DNA from: Amycolatopsis circi
GTDB lineage: Bacteria; Actinomycetota; Actinomycetes; Mycobacteriales; Pseudonocardiaceae
Length of the DNA: 48,214 bases
Direction: 5' to 3'
Assembly (NCBI RefSeq): GCF_003385235.1
Contig: NZ_PQIA01000066.1
Span: 1 to 48,214, forward strand
Below are positions 16,445-24,797 of this stretch, one piece after another. The number at the start of each line of letters is the position of its first letter. Position 1 is the stretch's first letter. Under the pieces are notes generated by a model, which ran no database searches, had not been told where the DNA came from, and saw nothing but the letters and a program-made list of their open reading frames with translations. A program made the translations under genes and the position numbers.

Positions 16445-17682
16445 CCACCACGAACCCGGTGCGGCCCGCCGATCCGGCCGCCCCGCCCTCGGGGCGCAGC
16501 CCCCGGCGGATCTCGATCAACCTGCGGCAAAGCGGCATCTACGTCGCCTTCGCGCTGATCGTGGTCCTGTTCGAGGCCATCACCGGCGGCGCGCTGCTCG
16601 AACCGCAGAACATCTCGAACATCATCGTGCAGAACTCCTACGTGCTGATCCTCGCCGTCGGGATGATCCTGGTGATCATCTCCGGGCACATCGACCTGTC
16701 CGCGGGCTCGGCCGTCGCGATGACCGGCGCGGTCGCCGCGGTCCTCACGGTCAACCTCGGACTGCCGTGGCCGCTCGCTGTCGTGATCACCCTCGTCGTC
16801 GGCGCGGTGATCGGCGCTTGGCAGGGGTATTGGGTGGCCTACTTCGGCATCCCCGCGTTCATCGTGACCCTCGCCGGGATGCTCGCCTTCCGCGCGCTCA
16901 CTCTCACCGTGCTCGGCAACCAGGGCATCGGCCCGTTCCCGGACGCCATCCGCACCCTGTCCAACGGCTTCACCGGCGGCTACCTCGGCAACATCGGCCT
17001 CGGCCCGCTCGGCGGCGCCGACCTCTTCAGTCTCCTGGCCGGCGTGGTCGTGATCGCCGGAATCGTGCTCACCCAATGGCGCAAACGCACCGCACGGCTC
17101 GGCTACGGCCAGGAAGTCGACCCGTTCCCGCTGTTCGTGCTGAAAATCGCCGTCGCCGCCGCGCTCGTGCTCGCCGTCGTCGTGCAGCTGGCCCGCTTCC
17201 GCAATCTGCCCTGGGTGCTCGTCCTGCTCGCCGTGCTCGTGCTCGGCTACTCCCTCGTCGCCGGGAAGTCCGTGTTCGGCAGGCATGTCTACGCCATCGG
17301 CGGGAACCTGCAGGCCGCGACCCTGTCCGGGGTCAAGGTCAAATCCGTGACGTTCTGGGTTTTCGTGAACATGGGCGTCCTGGCCGCCCTGGCCGGCATC
17401 ATCTTCGCCGGCCGCCTCAACCAGGCCGGACCGACCGCGGGCGTCAACTTCGAACTAGACGCCATCGCCGCCGCGTTCATCGGCGGCGCCGCGGTCCAAG
17501 GCGGTGTGGGCAAGGTCGTCGGAGCCATCACCGGCGGCCTGATCATGGCGGTGATCAACAACGGCATGTCGCTGGTCGGCGCGCCCAGCGAACGCGTCAT
17601 GCTGGTCAAGGGCGCGGTCCTGCTGGCCGCGGTCGCCTACGACATCTGGACCAAACGCCGCGCCGGAGCCGCCGCCCGCTGA
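16441..17682 (+). CDS. gguB: Sugar ABC transporter permease
   Basis: This 413-aa inner-membrane protein of the MmsB/GguB/XylH type has many hydrophobic spans. It includes the family motif MILVIISGHIDLSAGS early on, GIPAFIVTLAGMLAFRAL in the middle, and the cytoplasmic ATPase-contact loop YAIGGNLQAATLSGVKV. The C-terminal part reads AAAFIGGAAVQGGVGKVVGA. It starts at the ATG overlapping the ATPase stop and ends the arabinose module; a hairpin begins 4 bases after its stop. Confidence 0.93.
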   Translation: MTTTNPVRPADPAAPPSGRSPRRISINLRQSGIYVAFALIVVLFEAITGGALLEPQNISNIIVQNSYVLILAVGMILVIISGHIDLSAGSAVAMTGAVAAVLTVNLGLPWPLAVVITLVVGAVIGAWQGYWVAYFGIPAFIVTLAGMLAFRALTLTVLGNQGIGPFPDAIRTLSNGFTGGYLGNIGLGPLGGADLFSLLAGVVVIAGIVLTQWRKRTARLGYGQEVDPFPLFVLKIAVAAALVLAVVVQLARFRNLPWVLVLLAVLVLGYSLVAGKSVFGRHVYAIGGNLQAATLSGVKVKSVTFWVFVNMGVLAALAGIIFAGRLNQAGPTAGVNFELDAIAAAFIGGAAVQGGVGKVVGAITGGLIMAVINNGMSLVGAPSERVMLVKGAVLLAAVAYDIWTKRRAGAAAR

Positions 17683-17685
17683 CCT

Positions 17686-17717
17686 CCGGTGGGCGGCGGT
17701 TCGGTGCCGCCCACCGG
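17686..17717 (+). terminator. Terminator hairpin closing the arabinose operon
   Basis: A perfect 12-bp stem (CCGGTGGGCGGC and its complement) with an 8-base loop begins immediately after the permease stop. There is no U-tract. Confidence 0.7.
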
Positions 17718-17744
17718 GGCTCCGCGAGCCGCAGGGCGAAGAAC

Positions 17745-17975
17745 TCCGCTTCCGCCGCGTCGGCTCGGCGCTGGCCCACGACTCCCTCACGTGCGCGATG
17801 TGCGTACGCATGAGTTTCTCGGCCAGTCCGGCATTCCCACCATGGAACGCTCGGTCCGCCTCGGTGTACGCGACCAGGCCACCCGCCGCGGCTTCGTCCA
17901 CAATGGCCTGAGCCATCGCGACCTGGATGCCGCGCCAAGACCGGTTCACCGTGCTCCACCAGTGTGCCATGTGAC
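17745..17975 (-). pseudogene. Remnant of a GntR regulator, FCD ligand-binding domain
   Basis: On the minus strand a short open stretch reads AMAQAIVDEAAAGGLVAY, then TEADRAFHGGNAGLAEKLMR, then THIAHVRESWAS. This matches the FCD effector domain of FadR-type GntR proteins: the D-x-x-FH metal site and the late 'H..HV/I' helix. The roughly 60 residues that normally separate FH from the last helices are missing. There is no DNA-binding domain upstream; the region beyond is the sigma-factor promoter. It is a decayed fragment with an internal deletion. This stretch fills most of the gap between the permease and sigma genes. Confidence 0.5.
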
Positions 17976-18153
17976 ACTTCACTGAGCCTCTGGCACGGCT
18001 CTTCCCCCTTTCGCAAGCGTCGACGTACCGCGCGACGTCAGCGGTCAGTCCACTGTGGACACACCAGTGGAGCCGCTTCTCGCCTCGCTTCCTATGACCT
18101 GGGTCACTCCACTCCCATGCAACCTCCTCGGCACCACGAGGCCTGTACCCCGT

Positions 18154-18693
18154 GTGGAGCGAGACCCGAGCGGTGCGTGGTGGGAGGACGAGTTCGTCGC
18201 GTACGTCACGGCGTCCTCGGGTTCCCTGCGCGCCACCGCGTTCGTCCTCTGCGGAGACTGGCACCGGGCCGACGACCTGCTGCAGGTCACCTTCCTCAAG
18301 CTCTACCGCGTGTGGCCGAGGCTGTCCCGGCGGGGCGAGCTGGACGCCTACGTCCGGCGGATGGTCGTGCGCGCGTTCCTGAACGAAAACCGGCGGAAGT
18401 GGCGGTCGCGCGAGCATCTTTCCGCAGAGCTGCCGGACGTCAGCACGGCACCGGAGCCCGACCACGCCCAGCGGCTTTCCGTGCGCGCGGCGCTCGACGG
18501 CGTCCCGCCGAAACAACGCGCGGTCCTCGTGCTGCGTTTCTGGGACGACCTCAGCGTCCACGAGACCGCGGCCGCTCTCGGCTGCACGGCCGGAACCGTC
18601 AAGAGCCAGTCCGCGCGCGGGCTGGCGACCCTGCGCAAACTCCTTGATCCCAGTCAGCTCGGGCACCTGGCGTCCCAGGAGAGGCGGGCATGA
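18154..18693 (+). CDS. SigE-family ECF RNA polymerase sigma factor
   Basis: This is a small sigma factor of about 179 aa. Region 2 reads FVAYVTASSGSLRATAFVLC, then GDWHRADDLLQVTFLKLYRVWPRL. Region 4 reads LDGVPPKQRAVLVLRFWDDL, then ETAAALGCTAGTVKSQSARG. GDWHRADDL is typical of the actinomycete SigE family. GTG at 18154 is preferred because similarity starts there. The frame is also open from ATG 18094 and GTG 18055, which would add a tail without recognisable similarity. The stop overlaps the next gene (ATGA), whose product is a likely partner. Confidence 0.85.
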   Translation: MERDPSGAWWEDEFVAYVTASSGSLRATAFVLCGDWHRADDLLQVTFLKLYRVWPRLSRRGELDAYVRRMVVRAFLNENRRKWRSREHLSAELPDVSTAPEPDHAQRLSVRAALDGVPPKQRAVLVLRFWDDLSVHETAAALGCTAGTVKSQSARGLATLRKLLDPSQLGHLASQERRA

Positions 18694-19076
18694 ACGACGA
18701 AGAAGCACGCGCGGTGATCCTGCTCGCCGGGCCGGTGGACGAGCCGCCGCCCGGCGTGGATCCCGAGCAGCTGCTGTCGAAAGGCCGCGAGCAACGCCGG
18801 CGGCGGAACCTCGTCGTGGTCAGCGGGAGCGCCCTGACGACGGCACTGCTCGTAGTCCTGGTGACAGCGATGGCAGGCCAAACCAGTCCGGCCACCGCGC
18901 CGCAGATCGTCCAGCCTGCTGTCGCGCCGACCACCGGAACCCTGCCAGCCCCCAGCACCACCGGCCGCACCCCGGATCCGACGCCCGGCAGCAGTTCCCC
19001 CGGCAGGCCCCCCGGAACCACCCCGAACCTCACGACGACCACTGGCAGCCACCAGACCAGCACCAGCCACCGCTGA
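18690..19076 (+). CDS. Single-span membrane protein, probable partner of the sigma factor
   Basis: The 128-aa protein has a cytosolic N-terminal segment of about 38 residues, one transmembrane helix (VVVSGSALTTALLVVLVTAM) and an outside tail of low complexity rich in Thr, Pro and Ser. It overlaps the sigma-factor stop by ATGA. Genes in this position behind SigE-type sigma factors often encode membrane regulators, but no zinc-binding anti-sigma motif is present here. An anti-sigma role is therefore inference. Confidence 0.7.
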   Translation: MNDEEARAVILLAGPVDEPPPGVDPEQLLSKGREQRRRRNLVVVSGSALTTALLVVLVTAMAGQTSPATAPQIVQPAVAPTTGTLPAPSTTGRTPDPTPGSSSPGRPPGTTPNLTTTTGSHQTSTSHR

Positions 19077-19114
19077 CCGGTCCGCCAGTGCCCGCTCCAC
19101 AAGAAAGAACCCTC

Positions 19115-20293
19115 TTGACGACACTCGCCGAACCAACCGCCTTCACCCCGTCGGCGACCCGCTGGCACCAACGCCCGTACGTCCGGGCGATCGGCGTCTA
19201 CCTGTTCATCCGCGTGTTCAGCATCGCGCTGCTCGCGCTGTTCGCCACGAGGACCGGCCAGCCCCTCATCGGTCGACTGACGGCTTGGGACGGACAATTC
19301 TACTTGGACATCGCCGACTACGGCTACTTCGGCACCACACGCGGCCTGTACGACGCGGCGGGGAACTACGCGCCCTACACGCCGCTCGCGTTCTTCCCGG
19401 CGTACCCGACGCTGCTCCGCGTCCTCTCGCCGATCACGTTGGGCAGCACCGTTTTGGCCGGACTGCTGGTGAGCACGGTCGCCGGATGCCTCGCCGCGGC
19501 CGCGATCTTCCGGCTGGCACAGCGGATCGACGGCCGAACGCGCACCGGTTTGCTGCTGGTAGCGCTGTGGGCCGGGGCACCGCTCGCCATCACGCAGTCC
19601 ATGGTCTTCACCGAAGCGCTGTTCACCGCCTTCGCCGCCTGGACGCTCGTCGGAGTCGTCGAGCGCCGCTGGCTGCTGGCCGCCGCGTGCTGCCTGGGCG
19701 CGGGCCTCACCCGTTCGACCGCGGCGGTCCTCATCGCCGTCGTCGGCGTCGCCGCGGTGATCGCCTTCCTCCGCACCCGCGACCGCTGGAAGACCATGAT
19801 CTGCGCGGTCCTGTGCCCGCTCGGTCTGCTCGGCTGGTGGGTCTACGTCGCGATCTGGACCGGCAGCCCGACCGGCTGGTTCGACCTCGAATGGGACAAC
19901 TGGCGCACCCGCTTCGACGGAGGCCGCGAGGCGGCGGAATTCTCCTGGCAGAAACTGGCATCCGGTTCTTCGGTGATGGAGACGTTGACGGTCTTCATCG
20001 TGCTGGGCGCGGCCGTGCTCGCCGTCCTGCTGGCCAAGACGCTGCGCCCGCTGTCGCAGTGGTGGCCGCTTGCCGCCTACGGCTCCGGGATCGTGGTGCT
20101 GGTCGTGGGCACCGCGGGCCTTCCGACCGTCAAGCCGCGCTTCCTGATCCCCGGTTTCATCCTGCTGTTCCCGATCGCCCGCGGTCTCGCCGCCCGCCGC
20201 CCAGGCACCGCTGTGGCCGCGACGGCCGCCTTCGTCTTCCTCGGCTGCTGGTTCAGCGCCTACTCCCTCACCGGCTGGCGCTACGTCATCTGA
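19115..20293 (+). CDS. PIG-V-like integral membrane mannosyltransferase
   Basis: This membrane protein of about 392 aa has some ten hydrophobic spans. It carries the lumenal signature WDGQFYLDIADYGY (PIG-V/GT-C proteins have W-D-x-x-x-Y near the first loop), then YAPYTPLAFFPAYPTLLR and later TEALFTAFAAWTLVG and LTRSTAAVLIAV. Such enzymes transfer mannose from a polyprenyl donor on the outer face of the membrane. The start is TTG at 19115, 12 residues before the conserved RWHQRPYVRAIG; it has only a weak AAGAAAG site, so this call is moderate. It follows the sigma/membrane-protein pair after 38 bases. A 55-nt palindrome lies 66 bases after the stop. Confidence 0.78.
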   Translation: MTTLAEPTAFTPSATRWHQRPYVRAIGVYLFIRVFSIALLALFATRTGQPLIGRLTAWDGQFYLDIADYGYFGTTRGLYDAAGNYAPYTPLAFFPAYPTLLRVLSPITLGSTVLAGLLVSTVAGCLAAAAIFRLAQRIDGRTRTGLLLVALWAGAPLAITQSMVFTEALFTAFAAWTLVGVVERRWLLAAACCLGAGLTRSTAAVLIAVVGVAAVIAFLRTRDRWKTMICAVLCPLGLLGWWVYVAIWTGSPTGWFDLEWDNWRTRFDGGREAAEFSWQKLASGSSVMETLTVFIVLGAAVLAVLLAKTLRPLSQWWPLAAYGSGIVVLVVGTAGLPTVKPRFLIPGFILLFPIARGLAARRPGTAVAATAAFVFLGCWFSAYSLTGWRYVI

Positions 20294-20359
20294 CCCCGCC
20301 ATAAAGGACTTCAGGATCGCCTAAACGCCCGATTGACGCCCGCATGGCTGTTCTATTAG

Positions 20360-20414
20360 GTCCGTGAGGGGAACCCTGAGGGACTCAGAGTCCCTCAGGG
20401 TTCCCCTCACGGAC
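20360..20414. repeat. 55-nt perfect palindrome, copy 1
   Basis: Two 27-base arms flank a single central A. The ends are GTCCGTGA and TCACGGAC. The element sits between the convergent transferase and SARP genes, where it could act as a two-way terminator. The same sequence, differing only in the central base, is at 40273-40327, and a diverged copy is at 32372-32426. Apart from this element, 20294-20503 shows nothing. Confidence 0.9.
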
Positions 20415-20503
20415 AGCACACCCCGCACCGGCCTCGCCAACCCCCCTGGCATTGCGGGGCAGGGGCGCATCGGACGAGGCGGCGACCTCGGCGCAGGAAA
20501 AGA

Positions 20504-21547
20504 TCACAACGCCGTAGGCGGCCAGGCAGGCAGCGCGGCGGTCCGCGGCCGGAGAGCGGGCATCGCGCGGGGCTCGACGCCGATCTCCGCCATAGCGCGC
20601 CGGTAGATTTCGTGGCGGCGGCGGGCTTCCCCGATCCGGCCCGCCGTGATCAGCACCTTGATCAGGTTCAAGTGCGCCTGCTCGTCGTAGGGGTCGTCCT
20701 CGAAGAGGCGCAAGGTGTGGCGGACGACCTCGTCCACGTCGCCGCTGGTCTGGCAGTGGTGGATCAGGGCGCGCAGTACCGCCTGATGCAAAGCGCGCAG
20801 TTCTTCGACCGTGTGCTGAGCCCAGTCGGCATACGGATCGTCTTCGAGAAAGTCGCCCGCGTAGAGGCCGACGGCCCGGTACATCAGGGCCACAGCATCG
20901 GTCCGGCCCGCGCGATGCGCTTCCACCGCGGAAACGGCGGTCCGGCGGAACTCCGCGACATCAATGCTCACCAGGTTCGCGTCCAGCCAGACCGACGTGC
21001 CGTCGGTGCGCAACGGCTGCGGATCGTCTTTGACCGGCTGCAGAACCTGTCGCACGGTGCTGAGCAGCACCGACAACCGGTTGCTGGACTTGCCGGGATC
21101 GACGTCGGGCCACAGGACTTCCATCAGCTGGTCTCGAGGCGCGGGCCTGCTGCGCGAAACGAGGACCTTCAACAGGTCTCGCGCCTTGCGTGACTGCCAC
21201 GCCGTCCTCGGCACGGCAACGCCGTTTCGGGTGACCCGGAAATTGCCCAGCGCGTGGATCGCCACGGTGTGCGGCGCTTCGGTTGCCGAGCGAAGCCCGT
21301 TCGCGCCGCACTCGACATCCGGATCGAGGCCGTGCGCAGGCACCACGGCCAGGGTGCCGCCGGCAGCGAGGCCGGGCATGGAGACGGTCGCGGCGTCCCA
21401 GCCGAGCGCGGCGCCTTCCGGACTGAGGCCGGTCTCTCCTCGCGTCTCGGCGCCTTGCCGCGGCACGTCCGCACCGGTTGCCGATCCGGGTGCGGCGAAT
21501 GCCTTCGGGCTATCCGTCGAGGCGGTGTTAGGCAAGCTTAGTCGCAT
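20504..21547 (-). CDS. SARP-type transcriptional activator (OmpR-like winged helix plus BTAD)
   Basis: This regulator of about 347 aa has an N-terminal tail of some 90 residues without a fold signature. A winged-helix DNA-binding domain follows (HALGNFRVTRNGVAVPRTAW, RKARDLLKVLVSR, APRDQLMEVLWPDVDPGKSS, NRLSVLLSTVRQVL). The rest is a bacterial transcriptional activation domain (ALMYRAVGLYAGDFLEDDPY, LIHHCQTSGDVDEVVRH, LFEDDPYDEQAHLNLIKVL). No NB-ARC ATPase is attached. ATG at 21547 is chosen for its AGGTGAG site; longer starts up to 21892 are possible. SARPs activate antibiotic pathways. This one is divergent from the lanthipeptide operon and is its obvious candidate activator, in place of the RamR-type regulator of SapB. 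Confidence 0.88.
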   Translation of the reverse strand: MRLSLPNTASTDSPKAFAAPGSATGADVPRQGAETRGETGLSPEGAALGWDAATVSMPGLAAGGTLAVVPAHGLDPDVECGANGLRSATEAPHTVAIHALGNFRVTRNGVAVPRTAWQSRKARDLLKVLVSRSRPAPRDQLMEVLWPDVDPGKSSNRLSVLLSTVRQVLQPVKDDPQPLRTDGTSVWLDANLVSIDVAEFRRTAVSAVEAHRAGRTDAVALMYRAVGLYAGDFLEDDPYADWAQHTVEELRALHQAVLRALIHHCQTSGDVDEVVRHTLRLFEDDPYDEQAHLNLIKVLITAGRIGEARRRHEIYRRAMAEIGVEPRAMPALRPRTAALPAWPPTAL

Positions 21548-21923
21548 TGATCTCACCTGGAATGCCTTCGCCTTGTTAGTCTTTTCCCGTCGAACGCCAG
21601 GACTTCCCGACAACAAGTGGCCGGAAAACCCGGCGGCACCCCCCCATTGCCGAAGCGACCGCAGGTGGCTCAGACCATTCCCCCGCCTCGGCGGCCGCCT
21701 CCCGGTCTTCCCGTCCCCTGCCGAGCCCGCGCCCGCTATCCGGCCCCCGCCGCTTTCCTCCGGCCGGAATCCGCCGTCACAGCGGACGACTGATACCGAT
21801 TCCGCCGCTTCCGCGAAGTCCTGGGTATGCCGGATGCTCATCCGCGCCCTTCGTCGAGGGAGTGCTTGGTCTGCCCACATCCAGTCGTTCAAAATCGCAC
21901 CCCGTTACCCCAGGAAAGGAAAT

Positions 21924-22010
21924 TGCTCCATTCGTGGTATTCACCCCCGAATGGAGCAGCGGGCCGCGGATTAACCGCCGCCGAATGCCCTTAAGGGAAC
22001 GCTAAGCCGG
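21924..22010 (+). promoter_or_regulatory. Control region of the lanthipeptide operon: dyad, CCCTTAAGGG and possible SARP repeats
   Basis: An 11-bp inverted repeat (TGCTCCATTCG / CGAATGGAGCA, 13-base spacer, 21924-21958) is followed by the palindrome CCCTTAAGGG (21988-21997). Related heptamers TTAACCG, CGAATGC, TTAAGGG and CTAAGCC start at 21971, 21982, 21991 and 22002 (spacings 11, 9, 11), recalling SARP direct repeats. The remaining DNA from 21548 to 21923 shows no gene. Confidence 0.45.
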
Positions 22011-22073
22011 CCGGAAACCCCATTTCTTAACCTTCCGTCCGTCCACGAATCGCAGCCGGAAGAGGTGGCTCGG

Positions 22074-24656
22074 ATGACGGCGCAGGACGAGGCGAACTAC
22101 GAGGTCTACTGCCTCGCCGACCGGCTGTTCTACGACCAGCCGACCCGTCACGCCGGCGAAAGCACGGACTTCGCGGCTACTGCGCGCACGGTTCCGCACG
22201 GTTGGGCACACGAGTCCAGCGACACCTGGATGTACTACGCGCCCGAGGAGGCGCCGCTTCCGGCACAAGGCTGGAAGATCCATGTGTCGTCCCGGCTGGA
22301 GGACGCCGAACGGGTGCTGGACACGGTCTGGGAATTCTGCGAAAGCAACCGTATTGCCTTCAAATTCTTGCGCAGCAGAAATGTCGTGGTGCTGTTCAAC
22401 GCCAAATCGGCATTCCGGGGATCGAGCGGAAAACTGGTCACTATTTACCCGGATTCGGACACCCGCTTCGAGGCCGTGCTCGCCGAACTGGACGGCCTGC
22501 TTCACGGGGTGGCGGGTCCGTACATCCTCAGCGATCTTCGCTACGGCGACGGGCCGCTGTATGTGCGGTACGGCGGCTTCACCGAGCGTTTCTGCGTATC
22601 GGAGAACGGCGAGCGCGTACTCGCCATCGAAAACGCCGAGGGTGCGCTGGTGCCCGATGTGCGCGGCCCCACGTTCGCGCTGCCGCCGTGGATTCCGCTG
22701 CCGTCGTTCCTCGAGCCGCACCTCGCCGCCCGTGCGGCCGTCACCACCGCGGATCTGCCGTACGCGATCGAGAGCGCGATGCAATTCTCCAACGGCGGCG
22801 GCGTTTACCTCGGCCGGGACACTCGCACCGGCGACCAGGTCGTGCTCAAGGAGGGCCGGCCGTACGCGGGCCTCGACGTGGCCGGCCGCGACGCAGTGAC
22901 CCGGATCGGGCACGAGCGCGACATGCTGACCCGTCTCGCCGGGCTCGACGTGGTGCCCGCGGTACTCGACTGCTTCGAACTGGGCGAACATCAGTTCCTC
23001 GTCGAGGAGTTCGTCGACGGCAACCCGTTGCAGCGCCTGCTGGTGCACCGTTATCCCCTGACCCACCCCGATCCGGAGCCGGAGAAGCTGGCCGAGTACA
23101 TCGAGTGGGCGCTGGGCATGCTGGCCAAGGTCTCCGCCGCCGTGGACGCGCTGCACGGACGCGGCGTCGTGTTCGGCGACTTGCACCCGGAGAACATCCT
23201 GGTCACGGCCGAGGGCCGGCTGGTGCTGATCGACTTCGAGGTCGCCACCCTGGCGGAAGAGGACGCCCGCTCGTCGCTCGCGCACCCGGCGTTCTCCGCG
23301 CCCGCCGACCGGCTCGGCGCCGAGGTGGACCGGTACGCGCTCGCCTGCATGCACCTGGGCATGTTCGCTCCGCAGGCCACCATCACCACGCGGTTCGACC
23401 CCGGCAAGGCCCGGCAGATCGCGGCATACGCGGCCGAGGTCTTCCCGTTGCCGCCGGGCGCGCTGGACGAGTCCGTGCGCATCATCGAGGGCGAGGAGCC
23501 GGGGCCGTCCCGGATGACCGGGCTTCCGCTGCCCGGAGTGTCCACTTGGGACGATGTGCGGGCCGCGCTGCGAACCTCGATCCTCGCGTCCGCCACGCCG
23601 GACCGCGACGACCGCCTTTTTCCCGGCGACATCGCGCAGTTTCTGCCCGGAGGCGGCATCAGTGTCGCGTACGGCGCGGCTGGCGTGCTGTACGCACTCT
23701 CCGCCACCGGTGCGGGACGCTTCCCCGAACACGAGGACTGGCTGCGCAAACACGCGTTGACGCCGGCCGACGGCGCCGCCATCGGCTTCTACAACGGCCT
23801 CCACGGTGTCGCGTATGTCCTAGCGGAACTGGGGCATCGGCAAGACGCGCTGAGAATCGTCGAACGCTGTCTCGCGATGCCCGCGGACGCGGCCGAACTC
23901 GGCTTGCACAGTGGGCTGGCCGGCATCGGGCTCAATCTCCTGCACTTCCGGACCGACGTCGGCCTCGAGCCCGCGCTGTCGGTGGTCGACCAAGTCTCCG
24001 ACCGGCTGGGCGGCGTGACCGACGTCCCCGAAATCAGCGGCGGCGACCATCCCCGGGCCGGGCTGATGTTCGGATCGGCCGGACCAGCGTTGCTGTTTCT
24101 GCACGCCTACGAAGAAACGAGCGACCTAGACCTGCTCGATCGCGCGGAAATCGCGCTGCGCCAAGACCTTCGCCGCTGCATCCGCGCCGAGGACGGCACT
24201 GTGCAGGTCGACCAAGGCTGGCGGACCCTGCCCTACCTCGACGAGGGCTCGGTCGGGATCGCGCTGGTGCTGGAACGCTATCTGCGCCACCGCCCGGACG
24301 AAGAACTCGGCGAAATGCTGGCCAGGCTGCGCGGGGTCACCCGGAGCGCCTACTTCGTGCAGTCCGGCCTTTACACCGGCCGGGCCGGGATGCTCCTGGC
24401 CGCCGAACCGTCCGGAGTGGACGCTTTGGCCCGGGGTTTGGGCTGGCATGCGGTGCCCTGCGGAGACGGGCTCGCGTTCCCCGGCGACCAGTTGTTGCGC
24501 CTGTCGATGGATTTCGCGACCGGGACGGCGGGCGTGCTGTTCGCGCTCGGCTCGGTGCTGCACGAACAACCGGTGCGGCTCCCGTTCCTGGCCGGCCCCG
24601 AGAACCCGGATGCCACTGGGCATTCGTCAAGTGACGATCAATCGAAGGAGGTGTAA
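22074..24656 (+). CDS. Class III lanthipeptide synthetase (lyase-kinase-cyclase)
   Basis: This 860-aa RamC/LabKC-type enzyme dehydrates Ser/Thr of the precursor and closes the rings. Residues 1-210 are the phosphoSer/Thr lyase domain (YEVYCLADRLFYD, QGWKIHVSS, FKFLRSRNVVVLF, FRGSSGKLVTIYP). The Ser/Thr-kinase-like domain covers about 235-500, with Lys259 in VVLKEG, Asp369/Asn374 in GDLHPENIL and Asp387 in LIDFEVA. The C-terminal LanC-like barrel keeps the GxxG repeats (FYNGLHGVAYVL, LHSGLAGIGLNLL, GLYTGRAGMLL, FATGTAGVLFAL). It lacks the Cys-Cys-His zinc ligands, which makes it class III rather than IV. ATG 22074 is preferred over GTG 22065 because AGAGG is correctly spaced for it. Its last codons overlap the precursor's AAGGAGG site. 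Confidence 0.95.
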   Translation: MTAQDEANYEVYCLADRLFYDQPTRHAGESTDFAATARTVPHGWAHESSDTWMYYAPEEAPLPAQGWKIHVSSRLEDAERVLDTVWEFCESNRIAFKFLRSRNVVVLFNAKSAFRGSSGKLVTIYPDSDTRFEAVLAELDGLLHGVAGPYILSDLRYGDGPLYVRYGGFTERFCVSENGERVLAIENAEGALVPDVRGPTFALPPWIPLPSFLEPHLAARAAVTTADLPYAIESAMQFSNGGGVYLGRDTRTGDQVVLKEGRPYAGLDVAGRDAVTRIGHERDMLTRLAGLDVVPAVLDCFELGEHQFLVEEFVDGNPLQRLLVHRYPLTHPDPEPEKLAEYIEWALGMLAKVSAAVDALHGRGVVFGDLHPENILVTAEGRLVLIDFEVATLAEEDARSSLAHPAFSAPADRLGAEVDRYALACMHLGMFAPQATITTRFDPGKARQIAAYAAEVFPLPPGALDESVRIIEGEEPGPSRMTGLPLPGVSTWDDVRAALRTSILASATPDRDDRLFPGDIAQFLPGGGISVAYGAAGVLYALSATGAGRFPEHEDWLRKHALTPADGAAIGFYNGLHGVAYVLAELGHRQDALRIVERCLAMPADAAELGLHSGLAGIGLNLLHFRTDVGLEPALSVVDQVSDRLGGVTDVPEISGGDHPRAGLMFGSAGPALLFLHAYEETSDLDLLDRAEIALRQDLRRCIRAEDGTVQVDQGWRTLPYLDEGSVGIALVLERYLRHRPDEELGEMLARLRGVTRSAYFVQSGLYTGRAGMLLAAEPSGVDALARGLGWHAVPCGDGLAFPGDQLLRLSMDFATGTAGVLFALGSVLHEQPVRLPFLAGPENPDATGHSSSDDQSKEV

Positions 24657-24660
24657 TCAC

Positions 24661-24789
24661 ATGGCACTTCTCGACCTGCAGGGCATGGAGGCTCCCGGCG
24701 GCAAGGGCGGGGGCGGCGGTTCCACGCTGACCGTTCTGGGCTGCGCGTCGCACACGCCGAGCAACGTGAGCCTGTTGCTCTGCCACTGA
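24661..24789 (+). CDS. RamS-like class III lanthipeptide precursor peptide
   Basis: This 42-aa precursor lies 4 bases after the synthetase stop, with a perfect AAGGAGG site. The leader MALLDLQGMEAP carries the LxDLQxME box recognised by class III synthetases. GGKGGGGG follows, and then the core (residues 21-42). Two ring motifs of identical geometry are present: Ser21-x2-Thr24-x3-Cys28 and Ser34-x2-Ser37-x3-Cys41. This S-x2-S-x3-C spacing is that of SapB, and the second motif SNVSLLLC closely resembles SapB's first, SRASLLLC. Labionin or (methyl)lanthionine rings are expected. Pro12 marks the probable cut by the adjacent prolyl oligopeptidase. Lys15 is the only lysine and the likely target, with the new N-terminus, of the amine oxidase in the operon. 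Confidence 0.95.
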   Translation: MALLDLQGMEAPGGKGGGGGSTLTVLGCASHTPSNVSLLLCH

Positions 24790-24797
24790 CGCTCGAC

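Noticed and set aside
22202..24634. 810-codon second frame within the lanthipeptide synthetase
   Set aside because: Arg-rich off-frame translation; the in-frame synthetase has complete lyase, kinase and cyclase motifs.
22074..24656. Class IV (LanL) assignment for the synthetase
   Set aside because: The cyclase part lacks the Cys-Cys-His zinc ligands, and the precursor has the class III leader box and SapB ring spacing.
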